From Aureimonas jatrophae (GTDB lineage Bacteria; Pseudomonadota; Alphaproteobacteria; Rhizobiales; Rhizobiaceae): a stretch of DNA of 64,000 bases. This document shows positions 45,964 to 55,395 of the stretch, in pieces. The notes beneath the pieces were generated by a model, which did no database searches, had not been told where the DNA came from, and saw only the letters and a program-made list of their open reading frames with translations. The position numbers and the translations under genes are program-made. Within the stretch, counting starts at the first letter, position 1. Every line of letters begins with the position of its first letter. The DNA lies in assembly GCF_900104035.1 (NCBI RefSeq), contig NZ_FNIT01000006.1, positions 240,112 to 304,111 of the forward strand. The letters run 5' to 3'.

Positions 45964-46977
45964 ATGCGCAGGTTCGCAACCCTTGCGGTCGGTCTGGCAG
46001 CCTTTTTGGCAACCGCCGGTTCCCTCTCGGCGCAGACGCTCCTCAACGTGTCCTACGACCCGACGCGGGAACTGTATCGCGACTTCAACCAGGCATTCGA
46101 CAAACACTGGCAAGCCGAAGGACATGACGCGGTCAGCGTGCGCATGTCGCACGGTGGATCCGGTGCTCAGGCGCGAACGGTCATCGACGGTCTCGACGCC
46201 GACGTCGTCACACTCGCCCTCGAGGCCGACATCAACGCGATCGCCAAGGGCACGGGGAAGATTCCGGCGGACTGGCGCGGACGCCTTCCCCATAACTCCG
46301 CACCGTATACGTCGACCATCGTCTTCCTCGTCCGCAAGGACAACCCGAAGGCGATCAAGGACTGGGGCGACCTCGTGAAAGACGGGATCGAGGTCATCAC
46401 ACCGAACCCGAAGACCTCGGGCGGTGCGCGCTGGAACTATCTCGCGGCCTGGGCTTGGGCCAACAAAGAGTTCGGTGGTGACCAGGCTCGAACCAAGGAC
46501 TTCGTCCGTCAAATCTACAGTCACGTGCCGGTGCTGGATACGGGCGCGCGGGGCTCCACGACGACCTTCGTCCAGCGTGGCATCGGCGACGTGCTGCTGG
46601 CTTGGGAGAACGAGGCTTTTCTGGCGCTCGAGGAACTTGGGCCCGACCAGTTCGAGATCGTGGTACCCTCGCTCTCAGTTCTCGCCGAGCCGCCGGTCGC
46701 CCTCGTCGATGGCAATGTCGACGCCAAGGGGACCCGTGAGGTCGCGACTGCCTACCTCCAGTACCTCTACTCGCCCGAAGGTCAGACGATCGCGGCCAAG
46801 CACTATTATCGACCGGCCGATGCGGCATCCGTGACGGACCCGACGCTTCTGCAGCGCTTCCCCAAGCTCGACCTAGTCTCGATTGACGATCCGCAGTTCG
46901 GCGGGTGGGCAAAGGTCCAGCCTGAACACTTTGCCGACGGCGGCATCTTCGACGAAATCTACCGTCCGGCGAACTGA
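45964..46977 (+). CDS. cysP: Sulfate/thiosulfate ABC transporter, binding protein
   Basis: 337 residues. Signal peptide about 1-23, ending SLSAQ. Mature protein: VSYDPTRELYRDFNQAF, VRMSHGGSGAQARTVIDG, DVVTLALEADINAIAK and NPKTSGGARWNYLAAWAWA, typical of sulfate binding proteins (Sbp/CysP class). AGGAG eight bases before the ATG at 45964 fixes the start. It delivers sulfate to CysTW. It starts the cysPTWA operon, and no clear regulatory site was recognised in the 188 bases ahead. Confidence 0.95.
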   Translation: MRRFATLAVGLAAFLATAGSLSAQTLLNVSYDPTRELYRDFNQAFDKHWQAEGHDAVSVRMSHGGSGAQARTVIDGLDADVVTLALEADINAIAKGTGKIPADWRGRLPHNSAPYTSTIVFLVRKDNPKAIKDWGDLVKDGIEVITPNPKTSGGARWNYLAAWAWANKEFGGDQARTKDFVRQIYSHVPVLDTGARGSTTTFVQRGIGDVLLAWENEAFLALEELGPDQFEIVVPSLSVLAEPPVALVDGNVDAKGTREVATAYLQYLYSPEGQTIAAKHYYRPADAASVTDPTLLQRFPKLDLVSIDDPQFGGWAKVQPEHFADGGIFDEIYRPAN

Positions 46978-47085
46978 GCGGGTAGCGGAGACTGTCGGTG
47001 CGCGCGTCGACGCTTCGGTGTCGGCGCGCTAGCTTCCTGGTGGCTCGCGCTCGACGCGGGCCATTCGTACAGACGGGATCATCGA

Positions 47086-47976
47086 ATGGCTGTCAGCGCC
47101 GCGAGGCCGCGCATCCTGTTTCGCCGACCGAGCGTCATGCCCGGCTTCGGCCTGTCGCTCGGCTTCACGCTTGTCTACCTCGGCGTATTCGTCCTCGTGC
47201 CACTCGGCGCTCTCGCGCTGAACGCGGCTGGAATAGGTCGCGAAGAGCTTTGGGCGCTCGTGACGGACCGCCGTGTCCTTTCGGCGCTTCGACTGTCCTT
47301 CGGCACCGCGTTCCTGGCAGCCTGCGTCAATGCCGTGTTCGGTCTGCTGATCGCCTGGGTTCTGGTGCGCTATCGCTTCCCGGGCCGGCGCTTCGTCGAT
47401 GCCGCGATCGACCTGCCGTTCGCTCTTCCGACCGCCGTGGCCGGCATCGCGCTGACGACGCTCTACGCACCGAACGGCTGGGTCGGCCAACTCTTTGCGC
47501 CGAGCGGCGTCTTCGGGCCGTTCTTCGGAGAGCGCGGCTTGCGGATCGCCTATACGCCGATCGGCATCGTGATCGCGCTCGTCTTCGTTTCGTTGCCCTT
47601 CGTGGTGCGCACCGTCCAGCCGGTGCTGGAGGAGATCGATCCCGAGATCGAGCAGGCCGCCGCGACGCTCGGCGCGAACCGCTTCCAGACGGTGTTCCAG
47701 GTGGTTTTGCCAGCCGTTCTCCCGGCGCTGACCACGGGCTTCGCACTGGCACTGGCCCGCTCGGTCGGCGAATACGGGTCGGTCATCTTCATCGCCGGCA
47801 ACATTCCCTTCGTGTCGGAGATCGCACCTCTGCTGATCGTGATCCGGTTGGAGGAGTTCAACTACGGCGGGGCGACCGCGGTCGCCATGATGATGCTCCT
47901 GATCTCGTTCACCCTGCTTCTTGTGATCAATCTTGTTCAGGCCTGGAGCCGCCGGAGGACCGGACATGGCGCTTGA
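47086..47976 (+). CDS. cysT: Sulfate ABC transporter permease
   Basis: 296 residues with six predicted membrane helices. Includes FVDAAIDLPFALPTAVAGIA and the coupling loop EIEQAAATLGANRFQTVFQV, followed by PALTTGFALALARSVGEYGS. It forms the channel with CysW. It starts 108 bases after the binding-protein gene and its end overlaps the cysW start by 11 bases. Confidence 0.95.
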   Translation: MAVSAARPRILFRRPSVMPGFGLSLGFTLVYLGVFVLVPLGALALNAAGIGREELWALVTDRRVLSALRLSFGTAFLAACVNAVFGLLIAWVLVRYRFPGRRFVDAAIDLPFALPTAVAGIALTTLYAPNGWVGQLFAPSGVFGPFFGERGLRIAYTPIGIVIALVFVSLPFVVRTVQPVLEEIDPEIEQAAATLGANRFQTVFQVVLPAVLPALTTGFALALARSVGEYGSVIFIAGNIPFVSEIAPLLIVIRLEEFNYGGATAVAMMMLLISFTLLLVINLVQAWSRRRTGHGA

Positions 47977-48865
47977 CGCCGCTTTCACCCAAGCGAAGGC
48001 GGACGTGAAACCGCGCGTCGTTCGACGCGAGGTCACGAGCGAAGGGCCGTTCGTGCGAGCCGTCCTGATCGCTATCGCGCTTGTCTTTCTTCTGCTGGTG
48101 CTCTTCCTGCCGCTCGCCGCCGTCTTTACCGAGGCGTTGCGCAACGGCATCTCGACCTATGTCGAGGCTTTGCGCGAGCCGGACACTCAGGCGGCCGTAC
48201 GGCTGACGCTGACGGTCGCGGCCTTCGCCGTCCCGCTCAATCTCGTCTTCGGCGTGGCCGCGGCCTGGGCGATCGCGAAGTTCGAGTTTCGCGGCAAGGC
48301 GTTTCTGGTCACGCTGATCGATCTGCCTTTCTCGGTCTCGCCCGTCATCGCCGGCATGGTTTTCGTGCTGCTCTTTGGCGCTCAGGGGTATCTTTCGCCG
48401 GTTGCGCAGGCCATCGGCCTGAAGGTCGTCTTCGCGGTGCCCGGCATGGTTCTCGCCACGACTTTCGTGACGCTCCCCTTCGTGGCGCGCGAGCTAATTC
48501 CGCTGATGCAGGAGCAGGGGACCGGCGACGAGGAGGCGGCGATCTCACTCGGCGCCGACGGCTGGCGTACCTTCTTCCTGGTGACGTTGCCGAACGTGAA
48601 GTGGGCACTCCTCTACGGCGTGCTTCTCTGCAACGCGCGCGCCATGGGCGAGTTCGGCGCCGTCGCGGTGATTTCCGGCAAGATCCGTGGCGAAACCAAC
48701 ACGATGCCGTTGCAAGTCGAGATCCTCTACAACGAGTACGCCTTCTCCGCCGCCTTCGCGGTGGCGACCCTTCTTGCGCTCCTCGCTCTCCTCACGCTTT
48801 GCCTGAAGACCTTCCTCGAATGGCGCTACGCCGGCGAGATCAAGGCGACGCGCGGCGGACACTAA
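47966..48865 (+). CDS. cysW: Sulfate ABC transporter permease
   Basis: 299 residues with six membrane segments and the coupling loop [20 protein letters not shown], then [20 protein letters not shown], which is the CysW signature. The ATG at 47966 follows GGAGG nine bases upstream and overlaps the end of cysT, implying coupling. Partner of CysT in the inner membrane. Confidence 0.95.
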   Translation: MALDAAFTQAKADVKPRVVRREVTSEGPFVRAVLIAIALVFLLLVLFLPLAAVFTEALRNGISTYVEALREPDTQAAVRLTLTVAAFAVPLNLVFGVAAAWAIAKFEFRGKAFLVTLIDLPFSVSPVIAGMVFVLLFGAQGYLSPVAQAIGLKVVFAVPGMVLATTFVTLPFVARELIPLMQEQGTGDEEAAISLGADGWRTFFLVTLPNVKWALLYGVLLCNARAMGEFGAVAVISGKIRGETNTMPLQVEILYNEYAFSAAFAVATLLALLALLTLCLKTFLEWRYAGEIKATRGGH

Positions 48866-48878
48866 GGAAACAGCTCCG

Positions 48879-49916
48879 ATGGACATTCGCGTTCGCAACA
48901 TCCGCAAGGAGTTCGATGGCTTCGCGGCGTTGCACGATGTGTCGCTGGACATCCGTTCGGGCGAACTAATCGCGCTTCTTGGGCCATCGGGCTCGGGAAA
49001 GACGACGCTGCTGCGGCTCATTGCCGGCCTCGAATTTCCAAGCGGCGGACAGATCCTGTTCGGCGAGGAGGACGCCTCCGTCCGCAGCGTCCAGGAGCGC
49101 AACGTCGGCTTCGTGTTCCAGCACTATGCCCTGTTCCGGCACATGACGGTGGCCGACAACATCGGGTTCGGTCTACGCGTGCGGAAGGGCGACACCCGCC
49201 CGCCGAAGGCGGAGATCCGGCGCCGGGCCGAGGAACTCCTCGACCTCGTACAGCTCCCCGGTCTCGCCAACCGCTATCCGGCCCAGCTTTCCGGCGGCCA
49301 GCGGCAACGTGTTGCCCTGGCGCGCGCTCTTGCGATCGAACCGCGCGTCCTCCTTCTCGACGAACCCTTCGGCGCCCTTGATGCCAAGGTGCGAAAGGAC
49401 CTGCGCCGCTGGTTGCGCGAGCTCCACGACCGCACCGGGCACACGACGGTTTTCGTGACGCACGACCAGGAAGAGGCCGTGGAGCTTGCCGATCGGGTCG
49501 TGGTCATGAGCCAGGGGCGCATCGAACAGGTCGGCAGTGCCGACGACATCTACGACCGGCCGGAAAGCCCCTTCGTCTATTCGTTCATCGGCCAATCCAA
49601 CCGGCTCCCGGTCGAGGTTCGGGGCGGCGAGATCGGGTACCGGGGTTCGGTCATCGGGCAGACGGACGAGCGGGATGGTCGTTGGACGCTCTTCGTGCGA
49701 CCGCACGATCTCGATGTGGTCCCGGCAGAGGCACCCGGTGTTCGAGGCACGATAGCGCTTTCGCGCCGATCTCACGGAAGCCGCATCGCCGAACTCGATC
49801 TGGACGGCGGCGAGGGACGCATCGAAGTGGAACTGTCGCCGAGCGTGTCCGGCGAGCAAGGCCACGTCCTGAACCTGCGCCCACGCTCATGGAAGCTCTT
49901 CGCGCCGGACGTTTGA
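48879..49916 (+). CDS. cysA: Sulfate ABC transporter ATPase
   Basis: 345 residues. Walker [10 protein letters not shown] at 35-43, signature [15 protein letters not shown], Walker [16 protein letters not shown] and switch His in [14 protein letters not shown]. The C-terminal TOBE-like part (about 240-345) is typical of CysA. It energises sulfate uptake through CysTW and ends the operon, 13 bases after cysW. Confidence 0.96.
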   Translation: MDIRVRNIRKEFDGFAALHDVSLDIRSGELIALLGPSGSGKTTLLRLIAGLEFPSGGQILFGEEDASVRSVQERNVGFVFQHYALFRHMTVADNIGFGLRVRKGDTRPPKAEIRRRAEELLDLVQLPGLANRYPAQLSGGQRQRVALARALAIEPRVLLLDEPFGALDAKVRKDLRRWLRELHDRTGHTTVFVTHDQEEAVELADRVVVMSQGRIEQVGSADDIYDRPESPFVYSFIGQSNRLPVEVRGGEIGYRGSVIGQTDERDGRWTLFVRPHDLDVVPAEAPGVRGTIALSRRSHGSRIAELDLDGGEGRIEVELSPSVSGEQGHVLNLRPRSWKLFAPDV

Positions 49917-50465
49917 ACGCATCCGCTTCGGCGGTTCGTCCATGGGTGACCTGTTCCCAGCCGCGCTCGCTTCCGGCCGGCTGAACGTCGTTGCGCGTCG
50001 CCGTCCCTGTGGCTACCGAAGAACGGATACCGCTGTTTCTCTCTGCCGGAGTTGACGTCGTGCCGGAATCCTGACCCATCGGTCATTCAGTCGGTCTCAT
50101 GTGACGGCTCGTAAAGTAGGAACGGGCTGGTCAGTAGACTATCCGGCCAACATCCGCTGATCGGATCTGATTTTCGTAAGCGAGACAGAGAATATTACGC
50201 TCCGTCCGTGAATGTCGGTATGAATATATCGCCCTGAGGTTGAATTTTCGGCTATCAGTTCAAAAAATGGAGTCATTTCTTCGAAAATGAGCGACGCATT
50301 TGAGATAGATGGGTCAAATACTGGAGAAGATTTGTAATGCATCCATAGATCGATTGGCTGTTTCCGTCTATTTTGAGTCATTCGGTCAGTACAGAATTCA
50401 AGCGTGAGGCTGAATAACCGCCCCATCAGCAGAGATGGATACATCTGCTACAGCGGGGAGCGAAA
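49917..50465. other. 549 bp flagellin leader region, AT-rich
   Basis: The first 150 bases are ordinary in composition. From about 50130 to 50450 it is strongly AT-rich (22 of 60 bases are G or C at 50221-50280). No flagellar sigma-54 or sigma-28 promoter was recognised. A 101-codon minus-strand frame (50139-50444) is open here but has no recognised family or clear ribosome site. The stretch is probably promoter plus a long 5' leader of the flagellin mRNA. It could also be a remnant of transferred DNA. Confidence 0.5.
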
Positions 50466-51380
50466 ATGGTCAGCGTCAACTACAGCGCTTCGAATGCATC
50501 GGCACTCCGCTCGCTGCAGGCGACGGCACAGGCGATGTCCGAGACTCAGACGCGCATCGCGACGGGTCTCAAGATCAATAGTGCGAAGGACAACGCTTAT
50601 CTTTGGAAGGCCTCGGAAGCCCTGCGATCCGATATCTCGTCGATCAAGGCGCAACAGGACGCCATCAAGGTTGCTCAGGTCCAAGCCGACAAGACTGGTG
50701 CGGCAGTCGACGCAATCCGCAAGGTGTTGGGCCAGATGAAGGGCGTTGTGGAAGCGGCTGGAAGCGCTGACACGGCAAAGAAGGCTATCCTGCAGAAGGA
50801 CATGTCGGCCTACATCGACCAACTCAAGTCACTCGTCGCATCGGCATCTCTCGATGGGGCGAATCTTTTGACCGGGACCGCACCGTCTGCCGTGATCATC
50901 GGTAAGAACACGGACGGCGCGGCCGTGACGATGACGCTGGACGCGACTGATCTTGGTCTGATCACGAAGGACGCATCAAGCGTCGACAACGGTATCCTCA
51001 ACGGCCCAGGCCTGACCTGGGACACGGACACGACGAGCGCGCTTACCAAATCGGCGTTGTTCACCTTCGACGTCAGCACAGCCGGGACCGGCAATGTCGG
51101 TACATTGGCTGCCATGATGACGGATCTCAACACCGTCATTACCAAGATCGATGGCGTGTCTGCCCGTGTTGCCGCCTACAGCAAACGGCTTGAGACCCAG
51201 GCTGATTTCATGACGAAGATCGCGGACATTCAGGAAGGGGCTTTGAGTTCCATGGTGGATGCCGACCTCGACGAGGAGTCGGCTCGCCTGTCCGCCCTGC
51301 AGGTTCAGCAGCAACTGGCCACCACGGCGCTGCAGATCGCGAACTCCGCGCGCGCCAACATCTTGCGCCTCTTCCAGTAG
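50466..51380 (+). CDS. Flagellin
   Basis: 304 residues, the size of rhizobial FlaA-type proteins. The D0/D1 N-terminus (MVSVNYSASNASALRSLQAT, then TRIATGLKINSAKDNAYLW) and C-terminus (DADLDEESARLSALQVQQ, then TALQIANSARANILRLFQ) are conserved. The middle (about 140-210) is variable. It is exported through the flagellar apparatus and polymerises into the filament. GGGGAGCGAAA precedes the ATG. No other flagellar gene is in the window except the paralogue downstream, and a terminator-like hairpin separates them. Confidence 0.95.
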   Translation: MVSVNYSASNASALRSLQATAQAMSETQTRIATGLKINSAKDNAYLWKASEALRSDISSIKAQQDAIKVAQVQADKTGAAVDAIRKVLGQMKGVVEAAGSADTAKKAILQKDMSAYIDQLKSLVASASLDGANLLTGTAPSAVIIGKNTDGAAVTMTLDATDLGLITKDASSVDNGILNGPGLTWDTDTTSALTKSALFTFDVSTAGTGNVGTLAAMMTDLNTVITKIDGVSARVAAYSKRLETQADFMTKIADIQEGALSSMVDADLDEESARLSALQVQQQLATTALQIANSARANILRLFQ

Positions 51381-51495
51381 GCGCTGCGGTTTCCCCTGCG
51401 GGGACGGCCGGTTGCCGCGACCCCTCCAGTACCCCAGCCGCTCAAGGCGGCATCGGCTGATCGCCATGTCGGTGTTCGGTCGCCGGTACAAGGCC

Positions 51496-51537
51496 CCGTG
51501 CCAGGGCTTGGGGTGTCCCGGCACGGTCATTTTCATT
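51496..51537 (+). terminator. Probable terminator after flagellin
   Basis: CCGTGCC (51496-51502) pairs with GGCACGG (51520-51526) and, inside a one-base bulge, GGG (51504-51506) with CCC (51517-51519). A 10-base loop closes it, and the T-rich TCATTTTCATT follows. It would separate the flagellin transcript from the giant paralogue. Confidence 0.6.
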
Positions 51538-51592
51538 CACGATGTTTCACTCGGCCGGCTGGTCTGGTCTGCGGTTTCCGGGGGTTCCGCTT

Positions 51593-54500
51593 ATGGTTTC
51601 GCTGACGAGCCAGTTGATCGCGCTCCGTCGCATGGCCGCAGTCGAAGGCGACCGCCAGTTGGTCGCGCGACGCGTGACAAGCGGACTGAACGTTGCGGAC
51701 CGTGCTGACACAACCAACGCTCTGACGCGGTCGCGATCGCTCACGCGCACCACGACCGCTCTCTCATACACGCAGGGAAGCCTCGAAAACGGCATCGCAA
51801 CGGTTGCCGCAGCGTCGAGCGCCGCCACCAATATCGGCGGTATTCTCACGAGCATGCGGTCGCTTCTTGTGAGCGCGAAGAACTCCGGCGCCGATCTGCG
51901 TGCGTTGCAGTCCCAGTACACGGCACTCGGCAACACCTTGCGGTCAACCGTATCGGGCGCAGCGTTCGTCGGCTTGAATGTGCTGGCGACCGGTGCATCC
52001 GCCAGCTTCGATGCGGCCCCGACGGATGAACAAGGCCAGACCTACGCGATCGGCGTCGACCTGGCCCGCACGCGTCTGATCGATCCGTTTGGCGCCAGCG
52101 GCATTCTCCAGCGCTCTTTTGATCTGTCTGGCATCTCGGTCGGCGGACCGAGCACGCTCGGTCTGGAAGGCGTGGCGTCGCAGATCACCGGGGCGAACTC
52201 CACGACGCCGGGTACGGAAGGTTTGTCGGGAACGGCGATGACGACCGCGGGCGAGGCCGCCAATGCCAGCGCGCCCGGGACCGCAGGCCTGTCGGGAACG
52301 GCAACGTCAGTGGACGGAAAGGACGCCGTTGCGGCACCGTCGGCTGCCGGGCTCTCGGGCACTGCTGCGACGGTTGCGGGGGTAGCCGCTACGGATGGGC
52401 GGGCCGTCGCGAACGTCGGCACCCTCGATCTATCGAAGACTTCGCTTGGCGACCGGTTGAGCTTCGATGTGACGGCGCCGATCAACGGAACGTCGACCAC
52501 CCGGACTCTGACGATCCTTCAACGCGACGTGAAAGACAATGCCACGTTGCAAGCCGCGCTTCGTACCGTCATCCAGACTGCATTTGGCAGCGACGTCACA
52601 GCGACCGTTGGTGCCAACGGACAGATCACCCTGGCAACTGCTGCATCCGGATCGAACCAGTCGATCAGGCTGAGCAACATAAGACTCCAAGACGGCGACG
52701 ACATCACGACGTCTAATCTCGGCTTGCGTTCGAGCTCTTCATTTGCCAGCACGACTGGCCAGTTTGGAAACCAAACTCTTTATTACACGACAGTTGGAAC
52801 GCCAGATTTCTCAAGGATGGAGAAAGGGGACCGGTTAGACTTCATCGTCTACCTCGACGGTGACAACACAGAGAAGAAAGTGACCGTCAATCTGCAGAAT
52901 GTGACGGATGCGCAAAGCTTGGTGAACGCTATTAATGGTGCGAACGGCTTTTCTAATACGCTTGCTGCAGAACTGAGAGGCGGCGAGATCGTATTCTACA
53001 GTAAGTCGCAAAGCACTCGAATTCGCGTTCATGCGATCACACCGTATGATGGAAATCTGACGACAACAACTGGTGGTACCCTCGGCTTCACTGTCGGATC
53101 CGCAAACGGGCGGGTGGCCTCCAGCGAGACGCAGGCCAGCACGACCGCGGGCACCGCGTTCGGAAGCGCAATCACGATCGAGGCCGGGGCCAGCCTGACC
53201 TTCGACATCAGCGGGACGGGCATTTCCGCGCGGACGATCACCATGACCGCGGATACGGTCGATCGGGCGTTGAATGGTACGGTCGCCGGCTATTCGCGCG
53301 GAAGCGGCCAGATCAATACCAGTGCGCAGCTGGCATTGGTCGCCCAAAGAGCGCTGTCGGACGCCGGCGTGTCGGGTGTCAGCGTCACGGTTGTGAACGA
53401 CAAGCTCAAATTCACTCTGACCAAGACGGCTGCGACGGGCGACACCATCAGCGTGTCGAACGCCACGGGCAACGGCGCTGCCGCGACACGAGCGACCATC
53501 ACGACGGGATCGGATTTCAACGGCGCCATAACCGTGGCGCGCAATGCTCGGATCGATTCGACCTTCACTGCCAACGGCAACCTCATCGATGTTTCGATCA
53601 TCCACGATGACGTGGAGGCTGCGCTGGCGGGTCGGTCCGGCTACGTACGCGGAAGCGGAACGATCGCCACGATTGGCGATCTCGCGCTCGTGACGCAAGC
53701 AGCCCTGGAGCGGCAGGGCCTGCGCGGTGCTACGGTGACGACAAGTGGCAACCGGCTCGTGTTCACTGCGGATGAGGCAGGCAGGCTGTCTCTCGGTTTG
53801 TCGGATGTGGTCGGCAGCTCAACCGCTCTGAGTGCGACGGCGACCACAGGCACGGACTTCACCAGTCCGATCATACTTCAGGACAACGCCGAAATCCGTT
53901 TCGATCTTGCTCGTGACGGTAATGCAACGCAATCGATCCGCATCACGCGAAACGACGTCGAGGCCGCGCTCGCCAGCATTGCGGGACGTGCCGGCGGCAC
54001 GGGCCGGATCGAGACCGTGAACGAATTGGCAACGGTCGTCCGGTCGATCCTGGTGCGCGACGGGATCAACAACGTCTCGGTCGGCACCTCCGGTAACCGG
54101 CTAGTCTTCAGTCGCGATGCCGGCGCCGGGAGCCTCGCGCTCAGCAACGTCCAGACCGTTGCCTCGACCGCCCGCACGGCGACGCTGCGCACCGGAACCG
54201 ACTTCGCAGGTCCTGTGACGATCGACGCCGGCGCGTCGATCGGCTTTGACGTGACGGTGGACGGCCAGGGGACGACGCGGATCACAATCCTGCAGTCGAC
54301 AGTGGAGGCGGCCTTGAACGCCGTACCGGGTCGCGCTGCTACGCCCGGTACGATCGCGAGCGCCAGCGAACTGGCCCTCGTGGTCCGGAAGGCGCTGGAC
54401 GATGCGCGGGTCTCGGGCCTCGACGTAGCGGCCGTCGGCAACCGCATCGAACTGCGAAAAAGCGCAGCCGGTTCGGGCTCAGTCGATCTCGCCAACGTGG

Positions 54501-54892
54501 TCTCGACGGCTGCGGGAACGGGATCGTCGTCTTCGACGACGCTGCAAAACCTCGATCTCGCCGCATCCTCGACAGCCCGCATGACCGACAGGGAACGTGC
54601 CGCCCTGATCGACGGCTATATCCGCAATCTCGACGCCATATCGGCCGCCGTGGCATCGGCCGGCAGCCATCTGTCGATGGTTGCGCGTCAGCTCGATATC
54701 CAGAGCGCCCATACGGCTCGCCTCAGCACGATCGAGATTGGCCGCATGAACGGCTCGGTCAAAACCGACCTGGACAAGGAAACGGCTCGGAAGGAAGCGC
54801 TCGAGGCACGCATCGCACTCGCGCGGCAGTCGCTCTCGATCATCTCGGAATCCCGGAAGAATGTCCTGAACCTGCTCACTCCGCTCGGATAG
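51593..54892 (+). CDS. Giant flagellin paralogue with tandem-repeat insert
   Basis: About 1,099 residues, over three times normal flagellin length. Residues 1-130 resemble the flagellin D0/D1 N-terminus (ALRRMAAVEGDRQLVARRV, TSGLNVADRADTTNALTR, LRSTVSGAAFVGLNVLATG), although the usual SAKDNAAYW is degenerate. Residues about 1005-1099 resemble the C-terminus (LDIQSAHTARLSTIE, KTDLDKETARKEALEARIAL, ISESRKNVLNLLTPLG). Between them are four short repeats (about 186-269), two divergent modules (about 271-510) and four long repeats of about 115-119 residues (519-981). No signal peptide is present, so flagellar export is implied. Start ATG 51593 is preceded by GGGGG. Function inferred only. Confidence 0.85.
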   Translation: MVSLTSQLIALRRMAAVEGDRQLVARRVTSGLNVADRADTTNALTRSRSLTRTTTALSYTQGSLENGIATVAAASSAATNIGGILTSMRSLLVSAKNSGADLRALQSQYTALGNTLRSTVSGAAFVGLNVLATGASASFDAAPTDEQGQTYAIGVDLARTRLIDPFGASGILQRSFDLSGISVGGPSTLGLEGVASQITGANSTTPGTEGLSGTAMTTAGEAANASAPGTAGLSGTATSVDGKDAVAAPSAAGLSGTAATVAGVAATDGRAVANVGTLDLSKTSLGDRLSFDVTAPINGTSTTRTLTILQRDVKDNATLQAALRTVIQTAFGSDVTATVGANGQITLATAASGSNQSIRLSNIRLQDGDDITTSNLGLRSSSSFASTTGQFGNQTLYYTTVGTPDFSRMEKGDRLDFIVYLDGDNTEKKVTVNLQNVTDAQSLVNAINGANGFSNTLAAELRGGEIVFYSKSQSTRIRVHAITPYDGNLTTTTGGTLGFTVGSANGRVASSETQASTTAGTAFGSAITIEAGASLTFDISGTGISARTITMTADTVDRALNGTVAGYSRGSGQINTSAQLALVAQRALSDAGVSGVSVTVVNDKLKFTLTKTAATGDTISVSNATGNGAAATRATITTGSDFNGAITVARNARIDSTFTANGNLIDVSIIHDDVEAALAGRSGYVRGSGTIATIGDLALVTQAALERQGLRGATVTTSGNRLVFTADEAGRLSLGLSDVVGSSTALSATATTGTDFTSPIILQDNAEIRFDLARDGNATQSIRITRNDVEAALASIAGRAGGTGRIETVNELATVVRSILVRDGINNVSVGTSGNRLVFSRDAGAGSLALSNVQTVASTARTATLRTGTDFAGPVTIDAGASIGFDVTVDGQGTTRITILQSTVEAALNAVPGRAATPGTIASASELALVVRKALDDARVSGLDVAAVGNRIELRKSAAGSGSVDLANVVSTAAGTGSSSSTTLQNLDLAASSTARMTDRERAALIDGYIRNLDAISAAVASAGSHLSMVARQLDIQSAHTARLSTIEIGRMNGSVKTDLDKETARKEALEARIALARQSLSIISESRKNVLNLLTPLG
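52148..52399 (+). repeat. Four short in-frame repeats (20-22 codons)
   Basis: Starts at about 52148, 52208, 52274 and 52337. The protein pattern is Pro-x-x-x-Gly-Leu-x-Gly-x-Ala followed by a Thr/Ala/Gly-rich tail. The last three copies share GLSGTA. The first (GLEGVA) is diverged. Lies at the junction of the flagellin-like N-terminus and the insert. Confidence 0.8.
53147..54535 (+). repeat. Four long tandem repeats in the giant flagellin
   Basis: Units start at about 53147, 53504, 53846 and 54191 (357, 342 and 345 bp apart). Each begins with a Thr/Ala-Gly-Ser/Thr-x-Phe motif (TGSDF, TGTDF, TGTDF; first copy AGTAF), then a [NG]A-x-I-x-F strand, then DVEAAL or similar, GRxGGTGxI, an ELAxVV helix, and a GNRLVF-like strand. 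Two weaker units appear to precede them (GDRLSFDV at about 52450, GDRLDFIV at about 52830). Confidence 0.8.
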
Positions 54893-55177
54893 CGCGCGCC
54901 GTTCTTTCGGATCGGGAACCGATGATCGCCGCGACGCCGCGGGCTAACACGCGTCACTCGCTAAGAGAAAACAGCGCTCGTATCGCGATAGAGAGCGAGT
55001 AGCCCAGCATGTCGCGGCTTGCAGCATCCTGAGAATCTCGCATCCCGTGTCGCCGGCCTCGATCGCCCAGCACCGCGCAACGACAACCTAGGAAGCTTCG
55101 CGGCAGCGCGGACGCCATACAGCGCAAACGTAGGATCGTGCTGCCGAGCAAAATTGCACTGTTGAGACGGAACGTTC

Positions 55178-55252
55178 TGGTGCCGGTTGAGGGGATTGAA
55201 CCCCCGACCTTCGGTTTACAAAACCGCTGCTCTACCGCTGAGCTAAACCGGC
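55178..55252 (-). tRNA. tRNA-Thr(TGT)
   Basis: A 75-base minus-strand cloverleaf: acceptor GCCGGTT/AACCGGC, D-arm TAGCTCAGCGGTAGAGC, anticodon loop TTTGTAA (TGT), T-arm GGGGTTCAATCCCC, discriminator A and an encoded CCA. The 285 bases between this gene and the giant flagellin show no protein gene. Confidence 0.97.
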
Positions 55253-55395
55253 ACTGCGGGTGGTGTTTAGCACGGCAGCCCGACGTTGCCAGCCGCAAAT
55301 CGACGGAAGATCGGGCCGGGGAGCGTGTTGGCCCTTGTGAGCGGCGACGCAATCGAGGCATACCGAGTAACCATCAGTACGGGAGGGTTTCGGGC

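Noticed and set aside
52148..54535. CRISPR array or phase-variable invertible DNA
   Set aside because: The repeats are in-frame codons within one gene, diverged from each other, with no constant spacer length, no inverted flanks and no Cas or invertase gene.
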